64,000 nt of DNA from Micromonospora sp. NBC_01740 (GTDB taxonomy: Bacteria; Actinomycetota; Actinomycetes; Mycobacteriales; Micromonosporaceae), in NCBI RefSeq assembly GCF_035920365.1, contig NZ_CP109150.1:5580001-5644000 (forward strand). The letters run 5' to 3'. Below the pieces are notes generated by a model that worked only from the letters and a program-made list of their open reading frames with translations, was not told the origin of the DNA and did not search any database. Each line of letters begins with the position of its first letter. Positions within the stretch are counted from its first letter, which is position 1. Below, one piece after another: positions 7,777 to 17,882 of this stretch. The position numbers were made by a program, and so were the translations under genes.

Positions 7777-8789
7777 GCCGCGCTCTCCCGGCTCAGCCAG
7801 CGCCCGTCGGGCTGGTCGTCCCACTGGAGCCGGGCCACCGTGTCGAGGATCCGGTCCACCGACGGCAGGTGGGTGTGCTCCAGCATCGGCGCCGGGTACG
7901 GAATGTCCAGCCCGGACACCCGCAGCACCGGGGCGTGCAGGGCGTGGAAGCAGCGCTCCTGCACCCGGGCGGCGATCTCGGCGCCCACCCCGGCGAAGCC
8001 CTGGGCCTCCTGGATCACCACGCACCGGCCGGTACGCCGGACCGAGGCGGTGACGGTCTCGTCGTCGAACGGCACGATGCTGCGCACGTCCACGACCTCC
8101 AGGTCCCAGCCCTCCTCACGGGCGGCCTCGGCGGCCTCCAGCGCGACCGGCACCGCCGGCCCGTACGCGACGAGGGTGGCGTCGCGGCCGGGGCGACGCA
8201 CGACCGCCCGGCCGATCGGCGCGGCGCTGGCCGGCAGTTCCGCCTCGGCGCTGGAGAAGTAGAGCTTCTTCGGCTCCATGAACACGACCGGGTCGGGATC
8301 GTCGATCGCCTGGCGCAGCAGCGAGTACGCGTCCTCGACCGTCGCCGGGGTGACGACCTTCAGGCCGGGGGTGTGCGCGTAGTACGCCTCGCTGGAGTCG
8401 CAGTGGTGCTCGACGCCGCCGATGCCGCCGGCGTACGGCACCCGGATGACGATGGGCACGCTGAGCGCGCCCCGGGTGCGGTTGCGCAGCTTCGCCACGT
8501 GCGAGGCGATCTGCTCGAACGCCGGGTACGCGAACGCGTCGAACTGCATCTCGACCACCGGGCGCAGCCCGGACATGGCCATGCCGACGGCGAAGCCGAC
8601 GATGCCGGCCTCGGCGAGCGGCGTGTCGAAGCAGCGCTTGTCGCCGAAGCGGGCCTGGAGGCCGTCGGTGATCCGGAAGACGCCGCCGAGCGCGCCGACG
8701 TCCTCGCCGAAGACGACCACCCGGTCGTCGTCGAGCATCGCGTCGGCGAGCGCGGCGTTGAGCGCCTTCGCCATGGTCAGGGCGGCCAT
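7773..8789 (-). CDS. bkdB: 2-oxoacid dehydrogenase E1 beta subunit
   Basis: A 338-residue E1 beta with the transketolase-type pyrimidine-binding domain (ALNAALADAMLDDDRVVVFGEDVGALGGVFRIT; DTPLAEAGIVGFAVGMAMSGLRPVVEMQF) and the C-terminal domain (DLEVVDVRSIVPFDDETVTASVRRTGRCVVIQEA). With E1 alpha it decarboxylates branched-chain 2-oxoacids and acylates the E2 lipoyl group. Its ATG shares one base with the bkdA TGA, and its stop overlaps bkdC, giving a coupled A-B-C operon. Length and motif spacing are typical. Substrate range (branched-chain versus pyruvate) cannot be read from sequence alone, but the divergent Lrp-type regulator supports branched-chain. Confidence 0.92.
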   Translation of the reverse strand: MAALTMAKALNAALADAMLDDDRVVVFGEDVGALGGVFRITDGLQARFGDKRCFDTPLAEAGIVGFAVGMAMSGLRPVVEMQFDAFAYPAFEQIASHVAKLRNRTRGALSVPIVIRVPYAGGIGGVEHHCDSSEAYYAHTPGLKVVTPATVEDAYSLLRQAIDDPDPVVFMEPKKLYFSSAEAELPASAAPIGRAVVRRPGRDATLVAYGPAVPVALEAAEAAREEGWDLEVVDVRSIVPFDDETVTASVRRTGRCVVIQEAQGFAGVGAEIAARVQERCFHALHAPVLRVSGLDIPYPAPMLEHTHLPSVDRILDTVARLQWDDQPDGRWLSRESAA

Positions 8790-9955
8790 CAGCGCTCACC
8801 CTCCTCGTCCTGGGCGGCGGCCAGCTCGGCGCGGACCTGCTCGCGCTGCTCGACCAGTTGCGGGGTGGGCTCGGCGTAGACGTGGTCGAAGAGGCTCATC
8901 GGGTCGACCGTCGGCTGCGCGTTCATGCGGGTGCGCAGGTCGGCGGCGTACGCCTCGGCCTCCTCGGCGACCGCGGCGACGGCGGCGTCGTCGAGCGCGC
9001 CCCGGGCCCGCAGGTACGTCTCCAGCCGGGCCACCGGGTCCCGGTCCCGCCACGCCTCGACCTCGGCGCCGTCGCGGTAGCGGCTCGCGTCGTCGGCGTT
9101 GGTGTGCGCCTCCATCCGGTAGGTGTGCGCCTCGACCAGGAACGGGCCCTTGCCGGAACGGGCGTGCTCCACCGCGCGGGTGAGCACCGCGAGCACGGCC
9201 ACCGGGTCGTTGCCGTCGACCTGTTCGCTGGGCACGCCGTAGCCCACGCCCTTGTACGCCAGCGACGGCGCGGCGGTCTGCCGCGACAGCGGGACGCTGA
9301 TGGCGTACCGGTTGTTCTGCACGAAGTAGACGACGGGGGCCTTGAACACGGCGGCGAAGTTGACGCCCTCGTGGAAGTCGCCCTCGCTGGTCGCCCCGTC
9401 ACCGATGAACGCCAGCGCGACGGTGTCGCGCCCCTGGTACGCCTCGCCGTAGGCCAGCCCGGCGGCGTGCACGCACTGGGTCGCCAGCGGGGTGCACTGC
9501 GGGGCGGTGTGCCGCTCGGCGGGGTCGTAGCCGCAGTGCCAGTCCCCGCGCAGCAGGGTCAGCACCTCGACCGGATCGATGCCGCGGGAGACCAGGGCCA
9601 TCGACTCGCGGTAGGTCGGGAAGACCCAGTCCGTGTCGCGCAGGGCGAGGACGGCGCCGACCTGGCAGGCCTCCTGCCCGCGCGAGGACGGGTAGACGGC
9701 CAGCCGGCCCTGCTTGGTCAGGGCGGTGGCCTGGACGTCGAAGCGGCGGCCGACGACCATCCGCCGGTGCATCTCGACGAGCGCCTCGACGGGCGGCTCG
9801 GGGTAATCGGCGGGGGCGCGCAGTGGCGTGCCGGTGGGGTCGAGCAGGCGGACGGGCTCGGTGGCCGGGAGCAGCGGCTTGGCCGGGTCGGGCGCGGTGG
9901 CCTTCCGACGGCTGCGCGGGGATGCCCTGCGGACCGCCTCGGGTGTGGTCGTCAC
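8789..9955 (-). CDS. bkdA: 2-oxoacid dehydrogenase E1 alpha subunit
   Basis: A 388-residue E1 alpha. The thiamine diphosphate motif is clear: GDGATSEGDFHEGVNFAAVF ending with QNNRYA (GDG to NN). An N-terminal 60-residue extension of basic and Pro-rich sequence precedes the core. Together with bkdB it forms the alpha2beta2 decarboxylase of the branched-chain dehydrogenase. The GTG start at 9955 has an excellent ribosome-binding site (AGGAGGT, 6 nt upstream), making it the first gene of the operon. It is divergent from the Lrp/AsnC regulator across about 100 nt, the usual arrangement of a BkdR-type regulator. Confidence 0.92.
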   Translation of the reverse strand: MTTTPEAVRRASPRSRRKATAPDPAKPLLPATEPVRLLDPTGTPLRAPADYPEPPVEALVEMHRRMVVGRRFDVQATALTKQGRLAVYPSSRGQEACQVGAVLALRDTDWVFPTYRESMALVSRGIDPVEVLTLLRGDWHCGYDPAERHTAPQCTPLATQCVHAAGLAYGEAYQGRDTVALAFIGDGATSEGDFHEGVNFAAVFKAPVVYFVQNNRYAISVPLSRQTAAPSLAYKGVGYGVPSEQVDGNDPVAVLAVLTRAVEHARSGKGPFLVEAHTYRMEAHTNADDASRYRDGAEVEAWRDRDPVARLETYLRARGALDDAAVAAVAEEAEAYAADLRTRMNAQPTVDPMSLFDHVYAEPTPQLVEQREQVRAELAAAQDEEGER

Positions 9956-10059
9956 GGCGGGACCTCCTGGACGTGTGGTGGGCCTATGCTCCTGCTGTCG
10001 GATGATTGACTCAAGATCCAGGACAAACGCGGGACGGATGGCATGGGACAGGCGGCGAG

Positions 10060-10566
10060 ATGAGCCAGGAGTCCGGGGGCGCAGCGGAGCCGGTGGCCGG
10101 AACGGGACGTTCGGCGCGACCGTTGGACGACGTCGACCGGCGGATCCTCGACGAGCTGGTCCGCGACGGCCGCACGTCGGTGCGTACGCTCGCCGAGCGC
10201 ATCCACATCTCCCGCACCAACGCGTACGCCCGGGTCGAGCGGCTGCTGCGCGACGGGGTGATCACCGGCTTCCGGGCCCAGGTCGCGCCCGAGGCAGCGG
10301 GGCTGGGCACCTCGGCGTACATCGCGTTGAAGATCGAGCAGAACACCTGGCGCGAGGTGTCGGCGGAGCTGGCCCGGGTGCGCTACATCGAGCACGCCGC
10401 CCTGCTCGGCGGCGACCACGACGTGCTGGCCCTGGTCCGGGCGCCGGACAACGCCACCCTGCGCGACGTGGTGCTGGGCCGGGTGCAGAGCATCTCCGGC
10501 GTACTCTCCACCCGCACCTGGCTGGTCTTCGAGGAGTTCGACGGCGAACGCAGCCCGTGGGAGTGA
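10060..10566 (+). CDS. Lrp/AsnC-family transcriptional regulator (BkdR-like)
   Basis: A 168-residue regulator with an N-terminal winged HTH (LDDVDRRILDELVRDGRTSVRTLAERIHISRTNAYARVERL) and a C-terminal ligand-binding/oligomerisation (RAM) domain (GLGTSAYIALKIEQNTWREV...LGGDHDVLALVRAPDNATL...SGVLSTRTWLVFEEF). Such proteins sense amino acids and control amino-acid catabolism. Its divergent position next to bkdABC makes control of branched-chain oxoacid breakdown likely. The ATG at 10060 is preferred; a longer TTG start at 10006 would add a non-conserved leader running into the promoter region. The ribosome-binding site is weak. Confidence 0.88.
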   Translation: MSQESGGAAEPVAGTGRSARPLDDVDRRILDELVRDGRTSVRTLAERIHISRTNAYARVERLLRDGVITGFRAQVAPEAAGLGTSAYIALKIEQNTWREVSAELARVRYIEHAALLGGDHDVLALVRAPDNATLRDVVLGRVQSISGVLSTRTWLVFEEFDGERSPWE

Positions 10567-10588
10567 ACGGGCGCAGCGGTCTGCCCGC

Positions 10589-11560
10589 TCAGCGCTCCGG
10601 TGGGGCCTCCAGCCCCTCCCGGTCGGCCAACTCCAGCAGCGGTTCCAGGGAGAACCGCCGGTCGTCGAGGCCGGCGTGCGGGTCGCCGCGCTCGGCGAAC
10701 CGGGCGGGCATCGTGGTCACGGCGAAGTCCTCCGGCCGGGCGTCGTCCAGCTCCGACCAGTCCAGCGGCGCGGAGACCAGCGCCTGCGGGGTGGGACGGA
10801 TCGAGTACGCCGAGGCCATCGTGTGGTCCCGGGACATCTGGTTGTAGTCGACGAAGACCGGCCGGTCCCGCTGCTCCCGCCACCACGTGGTGGTGACCAG
10901 TTCCGGCAGCCGGCGTTGCATCTCCCGGCCCAGCGCCAGCACCGCCCGCCGGCAGTCGCCGAAGCTCCACCGGGGCTCGATGGAGAGGTAGACGTGCAGG
11001 CCCCGCCCGCCGGTGGTCTTCGGGTAGCCGGTCAACCCCAGCTCGGTCAGGAACGCGTGCACCTCGTGGGCCACCGGCACCACCTGGTCGAAGCCCACCC
11101 CCGGCATCGGGTCCAGGTCGATGCGCAGCTGGTCGGGCCGCTCCACGTCGGCGGCGGAGACCGGCCACGGGTGGAACCGCAGCGTGCCGAGGTTGGCCGC
11201 CCAGATCACCACCGCCAGCTCGCTCGGCGCGACCTCGTCGGCCGTACGCCCGCTCGGGAAGGTGATGTGGGCGGTGCGGACCCACTCGGGCGCTCCCGCC
11301 GGCAGCCGCTTCTGATAGAAGGCGTCGCCCCGGTTGTCCTGCCGGGTGCCGATCTTCGCCCCCTCGAACACGCCGCGTGGCCACCGCTCAAGCATGGTCG
11401 GGCGGTCCCGCAGGGCGCGCAGGACGCCGTCGCCGACGGCGAGGAAGTAGGACACCACGTCCCGCTTGGTCAGCCCGAGTTCCGGGAAGTACGGCTTGTC
11501 GGGGCTGGAGACGCGCACCAGCCGCTCCCCCACCTGGATCTCCTCGGCCGGCGTCGCCAC
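10589..11560 (-). CDS. LigD-type primase-polymerase domain protein (stand-alone)
   Basis: About 323 residues matching the polymerase module of bacterial LigD, an archaeo-eukaryotic primase-type polymerase used in non-homologous end joining. Visible motifs: SSPDKPYFPELGLTKRDVVSYF, the catalytic acidic pair in LRIDLDPMPGVGFDQV, GGRGLHVYLSIEP, and VFVDYNQMSRDHTMASAYS. The ligase and nuclease modules of full LigD are absent and no Ku gene is in the window, so it is a free-standing polymerase, as in several actinobacteria. GTG at 11560 is preferred; GTG at 11569 is equally possible, and the open extension to 11671 is unlikely to be translated. It is convergent with the Lrp-type regulator. Confidence 0.88.
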   Translation of the reverse strand: MATPAEEIQVGERLVRVSSPDKPYFPELGLTKRDVVSYFLAVGDGVLRALRDRPTMLERWPRGVFEGAKIGTRQDNRGDAFYQKRLPAGAPEWVRTAHITFPSGRTADEVAPSELAVVIWAANLGTLRFHPWPVSAADVERPDQLRIDLDPMPGVGFDQVVPVAHEVHAFLTELGLTGYPKTTGGRGLHVYLSIEPRWSFGDCRRAVLALGREMQRRLPELVTTTWWREQRDRPVFVDYNQMSRDHTMASAYSIRPTPQALVSAPLDWSELDDARPEDFAVTTMPARFAERGDPHAGLDDRRFSLEPLLELADREGLEAPPER

Positions 11561-11750
11561 GCCTGACACCGTAACCCGCCCGGCCGGCCGGCACGGGCCC
11601 GCGCGCCGACACCTCGGCCGGCACATCCCGGCACGGCCCTGCGTGCCGACACCTCGGCCGGCGGCCGGCACGAGATGGCGCGCTCCGGGCGGCCGTCCGC
11701 GCGGCGGCCGGGCGGGCAGTCTCCGGCCGCCCGGCCGCCGGCGGTCGAAC

Positions 11751-11990
11751 TCAGCTCATCTCCTCCTGGAGGCGCGCCAGGAGCATCTTCTTGCCCTGTT
11801 CGCCCGCCTTGCGGTTGTTCTCCTGGATCTTCCGGAACCAGGTGGCCAGTTCCGTGTCGCCCCGCGCGTCGGCGTCGGCGACGTAGTTCTCCAGCTGCCA
11901 GATGTGCTGCAACGACATCTGCAGCGCGTGGATCAGGTCGTAGTTCTGGTCCTTCACCGGGCTCGCCGGCTCCCTGACCATGGTGGCCAC
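11751..11990 (-). CDS. Small conserved helical protein of unknown function
   Basis: A 79-residue charged protein, predicted almost all helical (YDLIHALQMSLQHIWQLENYVADADARGDTELATWFRKIQENNRKAGEQGKKML). GGGGAGG sits 6 nt before the GTG at 11990, supporting translation. No signal peptide, metal motif or HTH is apparent. The pattern of His and Glu in the first two helices faintly recalls ferritin-like or DUF-type four-helix proteins, but that is not enough to assign a role. It is divergent from the alpha/beta hydrolase gene, with no operon partner. Confidence 0.7.
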   Translation of the reverse strand: MATMVREPASPVKDQNYDLIHALQMSLQHIWQLENYVADADARGDTELATWFRKIQENNRKAGEQGKKMLLARLQEEMS

Positions 11991-12202
11991 GGCGCACCTC
12001 CCCGTCTCGGTGATCGGTGGAGGCAGCGCTTACCCGACCCGGCCCCGATCACGCCCCGGGCGCCGGGCGCACCGCCCCCGGCGGGCCGGGTCGGGCCGGA
12101 ACGGGACGCCAGTGGACGGCTCCGTCGGCCGTCGGCCGTCGGCCGTCGTACCGGTGGGTTACGGTTCGTCGACCATCGGTGACCGGCACGGGGAGAGAGA
12201 TC

Positions 12203-12946
12203 GTGGGCGAGCCTGACGGACCACTGACGACGGCGACGTACGTGCTGATTCCCCCCGCGGGCAGCCGGCCCTGGTACTGGCACCTGCTGGCCGAGCAGTT
12301 GCGGGACCGGGGGCACGACGTGGTGGCGGTCGACCTGCCGTGCGCCGACGACTCGGCGGGGCTGGCGGAATACACCGACGCCGCCGTCCGGGCCATCGGG
12401 GACCGCACGGACCTGGTCGTCGTGGCCCAGTCGTTCGGCGCGTTCACCGGTCCGCTGCTGTGCGACCGGGTCCAGGCGGACCTGCTCGTGCTGCTGACCC
12501 CGATGGTGCCCGCCCCCGGCGAGTCGCCGGCCGAGTGGTGGGGCAACACCGGCTACGCGCAGGCCAGGCGGATCCAGGCGGAACGCGAGGGCTGGACGCC
12601 GGAGCAGGACGAGGACCCGAACGTCATCTTCTTCCACGAGCTGCCGCCCCGGCTCGTCGAGGAGGCCACGGCGCACGCCCGGGACCAGTCGGGCACGCCG
12701 TTCGAGAAGCCCTGGCCGCTCGCCGCCTGGCCGGACGTGCCGACCCGGGCGCTGCTCTGCCGGGGCGACCGCTTCTTCCCGATCGACTTCCTGCGCGGGC
12801 TGGTGTCCGAGCGGCTGGGCATCGCCCCAGACGAGATGGACGGTGGGCACCCGGTGGCCCTGAGCCGGCCACGGGAGCTGGCGGACCGGCTGGAGGAGCT
12901 CCGGCGGGAGGCCCGCGGGGTCGCCCGACCCGCCCAGCGGGGTTGA
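12203..12946 (+). CDS. Alpha/beta hydrolase
   Basis: A 247-residue alpha/beta hydrolase of the esterase/salicylate-esterase-like group. It starts with strand TATYVLIPPAGSRPWYWHLLAEQLRDRGHDVVAVDLP. The nucleophile elbow is VVVAQSFGAFTGPL (Ser in a degenerate GxSxG, AQSFG). The catalytic His is in MDGGHPVALSRP near the C-terminus, and an acidic residue is available in LLCRGDRFFPIDF. No signal peptide. The GTG start at 12203 follows GGGGAGAGAGA. Its substrate is unknown; neighbours (small unknown gene, phosphatase) give no hint. Confidence 0.85.
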   Translation: MGEPDGPLTTATYVLIPPAGSRPWYWHLLAEQLRDRGHDVVAVDLPCADDSAGLAEYTDAAVRAIGDRTDLVVVAQSFGAFTGPLLCDRVQADLLVLLTPMVPAPGESPAEWWGNTGYAQARRIQAEREGWTPEQDEDPNVIFFHELPPRLVEEATAHARDQSGTPFEKPWPLAAWPDVPTRALLCRGDRFFPIDFLRGLVSERLGIAPDEMDGGHPVALSRPRELADRLEELRREARGVARPAQRG

Positions 12947-13067
12947 ACGGCGGGTGGACGACGGAGGGCCCCCGCGGCAACGCGGACCCGGCCGCGGCGG
13001 CGCACACGGTCCCGCCCGGCGGGCTGGCGCGGTTACCCCGGGCGGGCTTGCGGGTAGGGGTTGCCGC

Positions 13068-13799
13068 ATGGCGGAACTGGCGACGCTCTGGATCGTCCGG
13101 CACGGCGAGAGCACGGCGAACGTGGCGGCCACGGCGGCCGAGGCGTCCGGCGCCGAGCTGATCGACCTGACCCACCGGGACGCGGACGTGCCGCTGAGCC
13201 CCACCGGGGAGGAGCAGGCGCGGGCCACCGCGCGGTGGCTGGCCGGGCTGCCCGAGGCCCACCGGCCCGACGTGGCGGTGGTGTCGCCGTACCTGCGGGC
13301 GGTGCGGACCGCCGAGCTGGCCCTGGCCGGCACCGGGATCCCGCTCACCCGCGACGAACGGTTGCGCGACCGGGAGCTGGGCATCCTGGACGGCCTGACC
13401 GGGCAGGGGGTGCGCCGGCGGCACCCGGAGGAGGCCGCGCGCCGCGACCGGCTCGGCAAGTTCTACTACCGGCCGCCGGGCGGGGAGTCCTGGACCGACG
13501 TGGCACTGCGCCTGCGTGCCCTCCTGGGCGACCTGCGCCGCGACCACGAGGACCGGCGCGTGCTGCTGTTCGGCCACGACGCCCTGGTCTTCCTGACCCG
13601 TTACCTGGTGGAGGGGCTCACCGAGACGGAGCTGATGGCGTTGACCCGCGAACACGTCATCGCCAACTGCTCGATCACCAGGTGGTCCGCCGGCGCCGAC
13701 GGCCGGCTGACCCCGGACGTGTTCAACGACGTCGGTCACCTGCACGAGCAGGGCGCCCGGCCGACCAGGGAGGACGAGGTCCATGCCGAACCGGTCTGA
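13068..13799 (+). CDS. Histidine phosphatase (phosphoglycerate mutase-like)
   Basis: A 243-residue member of the histidine phosphatase superfamily. The catalytic RHGES motif (WIVRHGESTANV) is at the N-terminus, the conserved Arg is in SPYLRAVRTAEL, the acidic region is RDRELGILDGLT, and the second catalytic His is in LLFGHDALVFLT. It is probably a small-molecule phosphatase rather than a glycolytic mutase, because insert lengths differ from GpmA. The ATG at 13068 is the natural start. The last 17 nt overlap the start of the NAD(P)HX dehydratase gene, so the two are co-translated. Confidence 0.9.
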   Translation: MAELATLWIVRHGESTANVAATAAEASGAELIDLTHRDADVPLSPTGEEQARATARWLAGLPEAHRPDVAVVSPYLRAVRTAELALAGTGIPLTRDERLRDRELGILDGLTGQGVRRRHPEEAARRDRLGKFYYRPPGGESWTDVALRLRALLGDLRRDHEDRRVLLFGHDALVFLTRYLVEGLTETELMALTREHVIANCSITRWSAGADGRLTPDVFNDVGHLHEQGARPTREDEVHAEPV

Positions 13800-14652
13800 C
13801 ACCCGGGTGATCACCCCCGGTCTGCTGCGGGACTGGACGCTGCCCGTGCCGACCGGCGGCAAGGAGGCCCGGGGCACGGTGCTGGTGGTCGGCGGCTCAC
13901 GCTTCACCCCCGGCGCGGTGCTGCTCGCCGGGGTGGCCGCGCTGCGGGCCGGGGCCGGTGTGCTCCAGCTCGCCGCCGCCGAGTCCACCGCCGCCGCGCT
14001 GAGCATCCAGGTGCCCGAGGCGCTGGTGGTGGGGCTGCCGGAGACCACCGACGGGGCGGTCGCGGGGCAGCCCGGCGAGCTGCTGGGCGAACTGGTGGCG
14101 GAGGCGGACGTGGTGGCCGTCGGCCCCGGCCTCAAGGACATCGACGAGACCGGCCGCCTGCTGCGTCTGGTGCTCGACGCGGCCGGTCCGGAGACGTCGC
14201 TGGTGCTCGACGCGTACGCCCTGGGGGCGCTCAGCCACGCCCCGGACCTGCTGGTCGGGTCCGGGCGGCCGGTGGTGCTCACCCCCAACCTCACCGAGGC
14301 CCGGCACCTGCTCGACCGGGAGCCCGGCGACGACCTCGACGCCGAGGCGACGGAGCTGGCCCGCCGGTACGACGCGGTGGTGTCGCTCTACGGCCACATC
14401 GCCACCCCCGACGGCCGGAGCTGGCGGGAGGAGAGCGGCGACGCCGGCCTGGGCACCTCCGGCAGCGGGGACGTCCGCGCCGGCCTGCTGGCCGGGCTGC
14501 TGTCGCGGGGCGCGCAGCCGGCACAGGCCGCGTGCTGGGCGGCGTTCGCCCACGCGGTCAGCGGTCAGCGGCTGGTCCCCCGGTTCGGCCGGATCGGGTT
14601 CCTCGCCCGGGAGCTGCTCGACGAGATTCCCCACACCCTGGCGACCGTCTGA
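13783..14652 (+). CDS. nnrD: ADP-dependent (S)-NAD(P)H-hydrate dehydratase
   Basis: A 289-residue YjeF C-terminal/ribokinase-like dehydratase that repairs hydrated NADH or NADPH using ADP. Motifs: KEARGTVLVVGGSRFTPGAVLLAGVAALRAGAGVLQLA, the GPGL loop (VAVGPGLKDIDE), VLDAYALGAL, TPNLTEARHLL, and GTSGSGDVRAGLLAGLL, in which Asp of GSGD is catalytic (the usual GSGDVLAG reads GSGDVRAG). The N-terminal epimerase domain of fused NnrD/NnrE proteins is absent, so the epimerase must be encoded elsewhere. It overlaps the histidine phosphatase gene by 17 nt, suggesting a joint nucleotide or phosphate housekeeping role. Confidence 0.88.
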   Translation: MPNRSDTRVITPGLLRDWTLPVPTGGKEARGTVLVVGGSRFTPGAVLLAGVAALRAGAGVLQLAAAESTAAALSIQVPEALVVGLPETTDGAVAGQPGELLGELVAEADVVAVGPGLKDIDETGRLLRLVLDAAGPETSLVLDAYALGALSHAPDLLVGSGRPVVLTPNLTEARHLLDREPGDDLDAEATELARRYDAVVSLYGHIATPDGRSWREESGDAGLGTSGSGDVRAGLLAGLLSRGAQPAQAACWAAFAHAVSGQRLVPRFGRIGFLARELLDEIPHTLATV

Positions 14653-14798
14653 CACCTTTCGTCCGGACCCGCGCAGGCGTGTAACGCCAGCTCACGGCGC
14701 GACGCTGGTGGTTGCGGAGGCAGGCATCCCGCCCGCCTCCCGCCGGCCGCTCCCCGCCAGGGGGCGTACCCGGCTGGAAACAGCCCCTGGGAGTCTGT

Positions 14799-16286
<1,488 letters not shown>

Positions 16287-16303
16287 CACCACGGCACGAC
16301 AGT

Positions 16304-16343
16304 GGCAGGGCCCGGCGGTTCACCGCCGGGCCCTGCCCGTTTT
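16304..16343 (+). terminator. Rho-independent terminator after subtilisin gene
   Basis: A perfect 15-bp stem (16304-16318 with 16323-16337), a TTCA tetraloop and a run of four T (16340-16343) two bases later: the most canonical intrinsic terminator in the window. Confidence 0.92.
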
Positions 16344-16398
16344 GGCTGCTCACCCCGGGGGTACGGGAGAAGTCGTCAGCCGAGCGAGGAGGTCAACG

Positions 16399-16899
16399 GT
16401 GTCCACCGATGCCATCGTCCTGTTGAAAGAGGACCACAAGGAGATGCGCCGCCTGTTCAAGGCGTTCCAGGATGCCGAGGAGGGTCCGGCGGCGCGGCGG
16501 CAGAAGCTGGTGAACGAGATCCTGGAAGCCCTCACGGTCCACACCTACCTCGAGAACGAGGTGATGTACCCGGAGGTCCGCAAGCTCCTGCCCGACCTGG
16601 AGGACGACATCCTCGAGTCGTACGAGGAGCACCACGTCGCCGACGTGCTCTGCGCCGAGCTGTTCACCATGGACGCCGGCGACGAGCGCTTCAACGCCAA
16701 GACCACGGTGCTGATCGAGAACGTCCTGCACCACGTCGAGGAGGAGGAGCAGGAGTGGTTCCCGAAGGTGCGCGAGGCCCTCGGCCGTAAGCAGCTCCAG
16801 GAGATCGGCGAGCGGATGATCGCACTGCGCGCGGACGCGCCGCGCAAGCCGACCGACCCGAAGGCGATCAAGAAGTCGCTGGACGCCGTGGCGGCCTGA
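16399..16899 (+). CDS. Hemerythrin-domain protein
   Basis: A 166-residue hemerythrin HHE-type four-helix protein, expected to bind a di-iron centre that senses or carries oxygen or nitric oxide. Ligand-type residues appear in LKEDHKEMRRLF, VHTYLENEVMYPEV, EEHHVADVL and HHVEEEEQEWFPKV. A C-terminal basic tail rich in Lys, Pro and Ala follows. The GTG start at 16399 has GAGGAGG 6 nt upstream. It is a single-gene unit: a terminator lies upstream and a bidirectional hairpin downstream. Confidence 0.9.
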   Translation: MSTDAIVLLKEDHKEMRRLFKAFQDAEEGPAARRQKLVNEILEALTVHTYLENEVMYPEVRKLLPDLEDDILESYEEHHVADVLCAELFTMDAGDERFNAKTTVLIENVLHHVEEEEQEWFPKVREALGRKQLQEIGERMIALRADAPRKPTDPKAIKKSLDAVAA

Positions 16900-16913
16900 G
16901 CGGACGAACCTCC

Positions 16914-16939
16914 ACGGGCCCCGGTGCGCCGGGGCCCGT
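16914..16939. terminator. Bidirectional terminator hairpin
   Basis: A perfect 11-bp stem (ACGGGCCCCGG 16914-16924, complement 16929-16939) with TGCG loop, between the hemerythrin stop and the convergent metallophosphoesterase stop. Confidence 0.8.
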
Positions 16940-16941
16940 CG

Positions 16942-17793
16942 TCACGCCGGGGGCGCGGGCAGGATCCGCCGCAGCGCCGGGGGCGCGGCCCGGGGCCGCC
17001 ACTCCCGCGGGTAGCCCACCGAGACCTCCTCGAAGCGCACCCCGTCGTGCCAGGTGGTACGGGGAATGTGCAGGTGGCCGTAGACCACCGCGGCGGCGTC
17101 GAAGCGCAGGTGCCAGTCGGCGGTGGACTCGGTGCCGCACCACTGGGCGAAGATCGGGTAGCGCAGCACCCGGGTCGGCTCGCGCAGCAGCGGCCAGTGG
17201 TTGACCAGCACCGTCGGCAGCCCCGGTTCCCGTTCGGCGAGCCGACGCGCGGCCTCGGCGACGCGGGCGGCGCACCACGCCGACCGGCTCGGGTACGGGT
17301 CGGGGTGCAGCAGGAACTCGTCCGTGCACACGATCCCCGTCCGGTACGCCTCTTCCAGCGCCGCCTCGGGGGTGTCGAACCCGTCCGGGCGCCAGCTGTG
17401 GTCGTAGAGCAGGAACAGCGGCGCCACCAGCACCGGGCCGCCCACCCCCCGCCACACCGGGTACGGGTCCTCCGGGGTCAGCACGCCCAGCCGCCGGCAG
17501 GCGTCCACCAGGTACGCGTAGCGCGCGGCCCCGCGCAGCGCCACCGGGTCGGCGGGCGGCGTCCACAGCTCGTGGTTGCCCGGCGCCCAGACGACCTTCG
17601 CGAAGCGGCGGCTGAGCAGGCCGAGGGCCCACTCCACGTCGGCCACGGTGTCGCCCACGTCCCCGGCGACCAGCAGCCAGTCCTGCGGCGACGCGGGGCG
17701 CAGCCCCTCGACCACCTCCCGGTTGCCCCGGTGACCGACGTGCAGGTCGCTGATGGCGAGCAGGCTGCCGCCCTCGCCGTCCTCCCCCGCCAT
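16942..17793 (-). CDS. Calcineurin-like metallophosphoesterase
   Basis: A 283-residue metallophosphoesterase with all core metal motifs: DxH in LLAISDLHVGHRGN, GDxxD-type LLVAGDVGDTVAD, the GNHE motif (VVWAPGNHELWTPP), VLVNHWPLL, and the GHLH motif (AVVYGHLHIPRTTWHDGVRF). These bind two metals for phosphoester hydrolysis. A long insert (about 95-185) with LVAPLFLLYDHSWRPDGFDTPEAALEEAYRTG distinguishes it from phosphodiesterase CpdA types. The start at 17793 (MAGEDGEGGS) is chosen; the open extension to 17856 is not conserved in character. Substrate unknown. Confidence 0.88.
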   Translation of the reverse strand: MAGEDGEGGSLLAISDLHVGHRGNREVVEGLRPASPQDWLLVAGDVGDTVADVEWALGLLSRRFAKVVWAPGNHELWTPPADPVALRGAARYAYLVDACRRLGVLTPEDPYPVWRGVGGPVLVAPLFLLYDHSWRPDGFDTPEAALEEAYRTGIVCTDEFLLHPDPYPSRSAWCAARVAEAARRLAEREPGLPTVLVNHWPLLREPTRVLRYPIFAQWCGTESTADWHLRFDAAAVVYGHLHIPRTTWHDGVRFEEVSVGYPREWRPRAAPPALRRILPAPPA

Positions 17794-17836
17794 GCCGCTG
17801 ATCCTAGGCAGCGGCGCGCCCGGCCGCGAGGCCCCC

Positions 17837-17872
17837 GTCCCGGCGGCGGGCCGCACGACCCGCCGCCGGGAC
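17837..17872 (-). terminator. Terminator hairpin after SDR gene
   Basis: A perfect 14-bp stem (17837-17850 with 17859-17872), 8-nt loop, just after the SDR stop on the minus strand. Confidence 0.75.
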
Positions 17873-17882
17873 CCGCAAGGGG

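Noticed and set aside
14653..14798. Possible riboswitch in the GC-rich leader of the subtilisin gene
   Set aside because: Checked against c-di-AMP (ydaO), cobalamin and SAM conserved cores by eye; no conserved core found.
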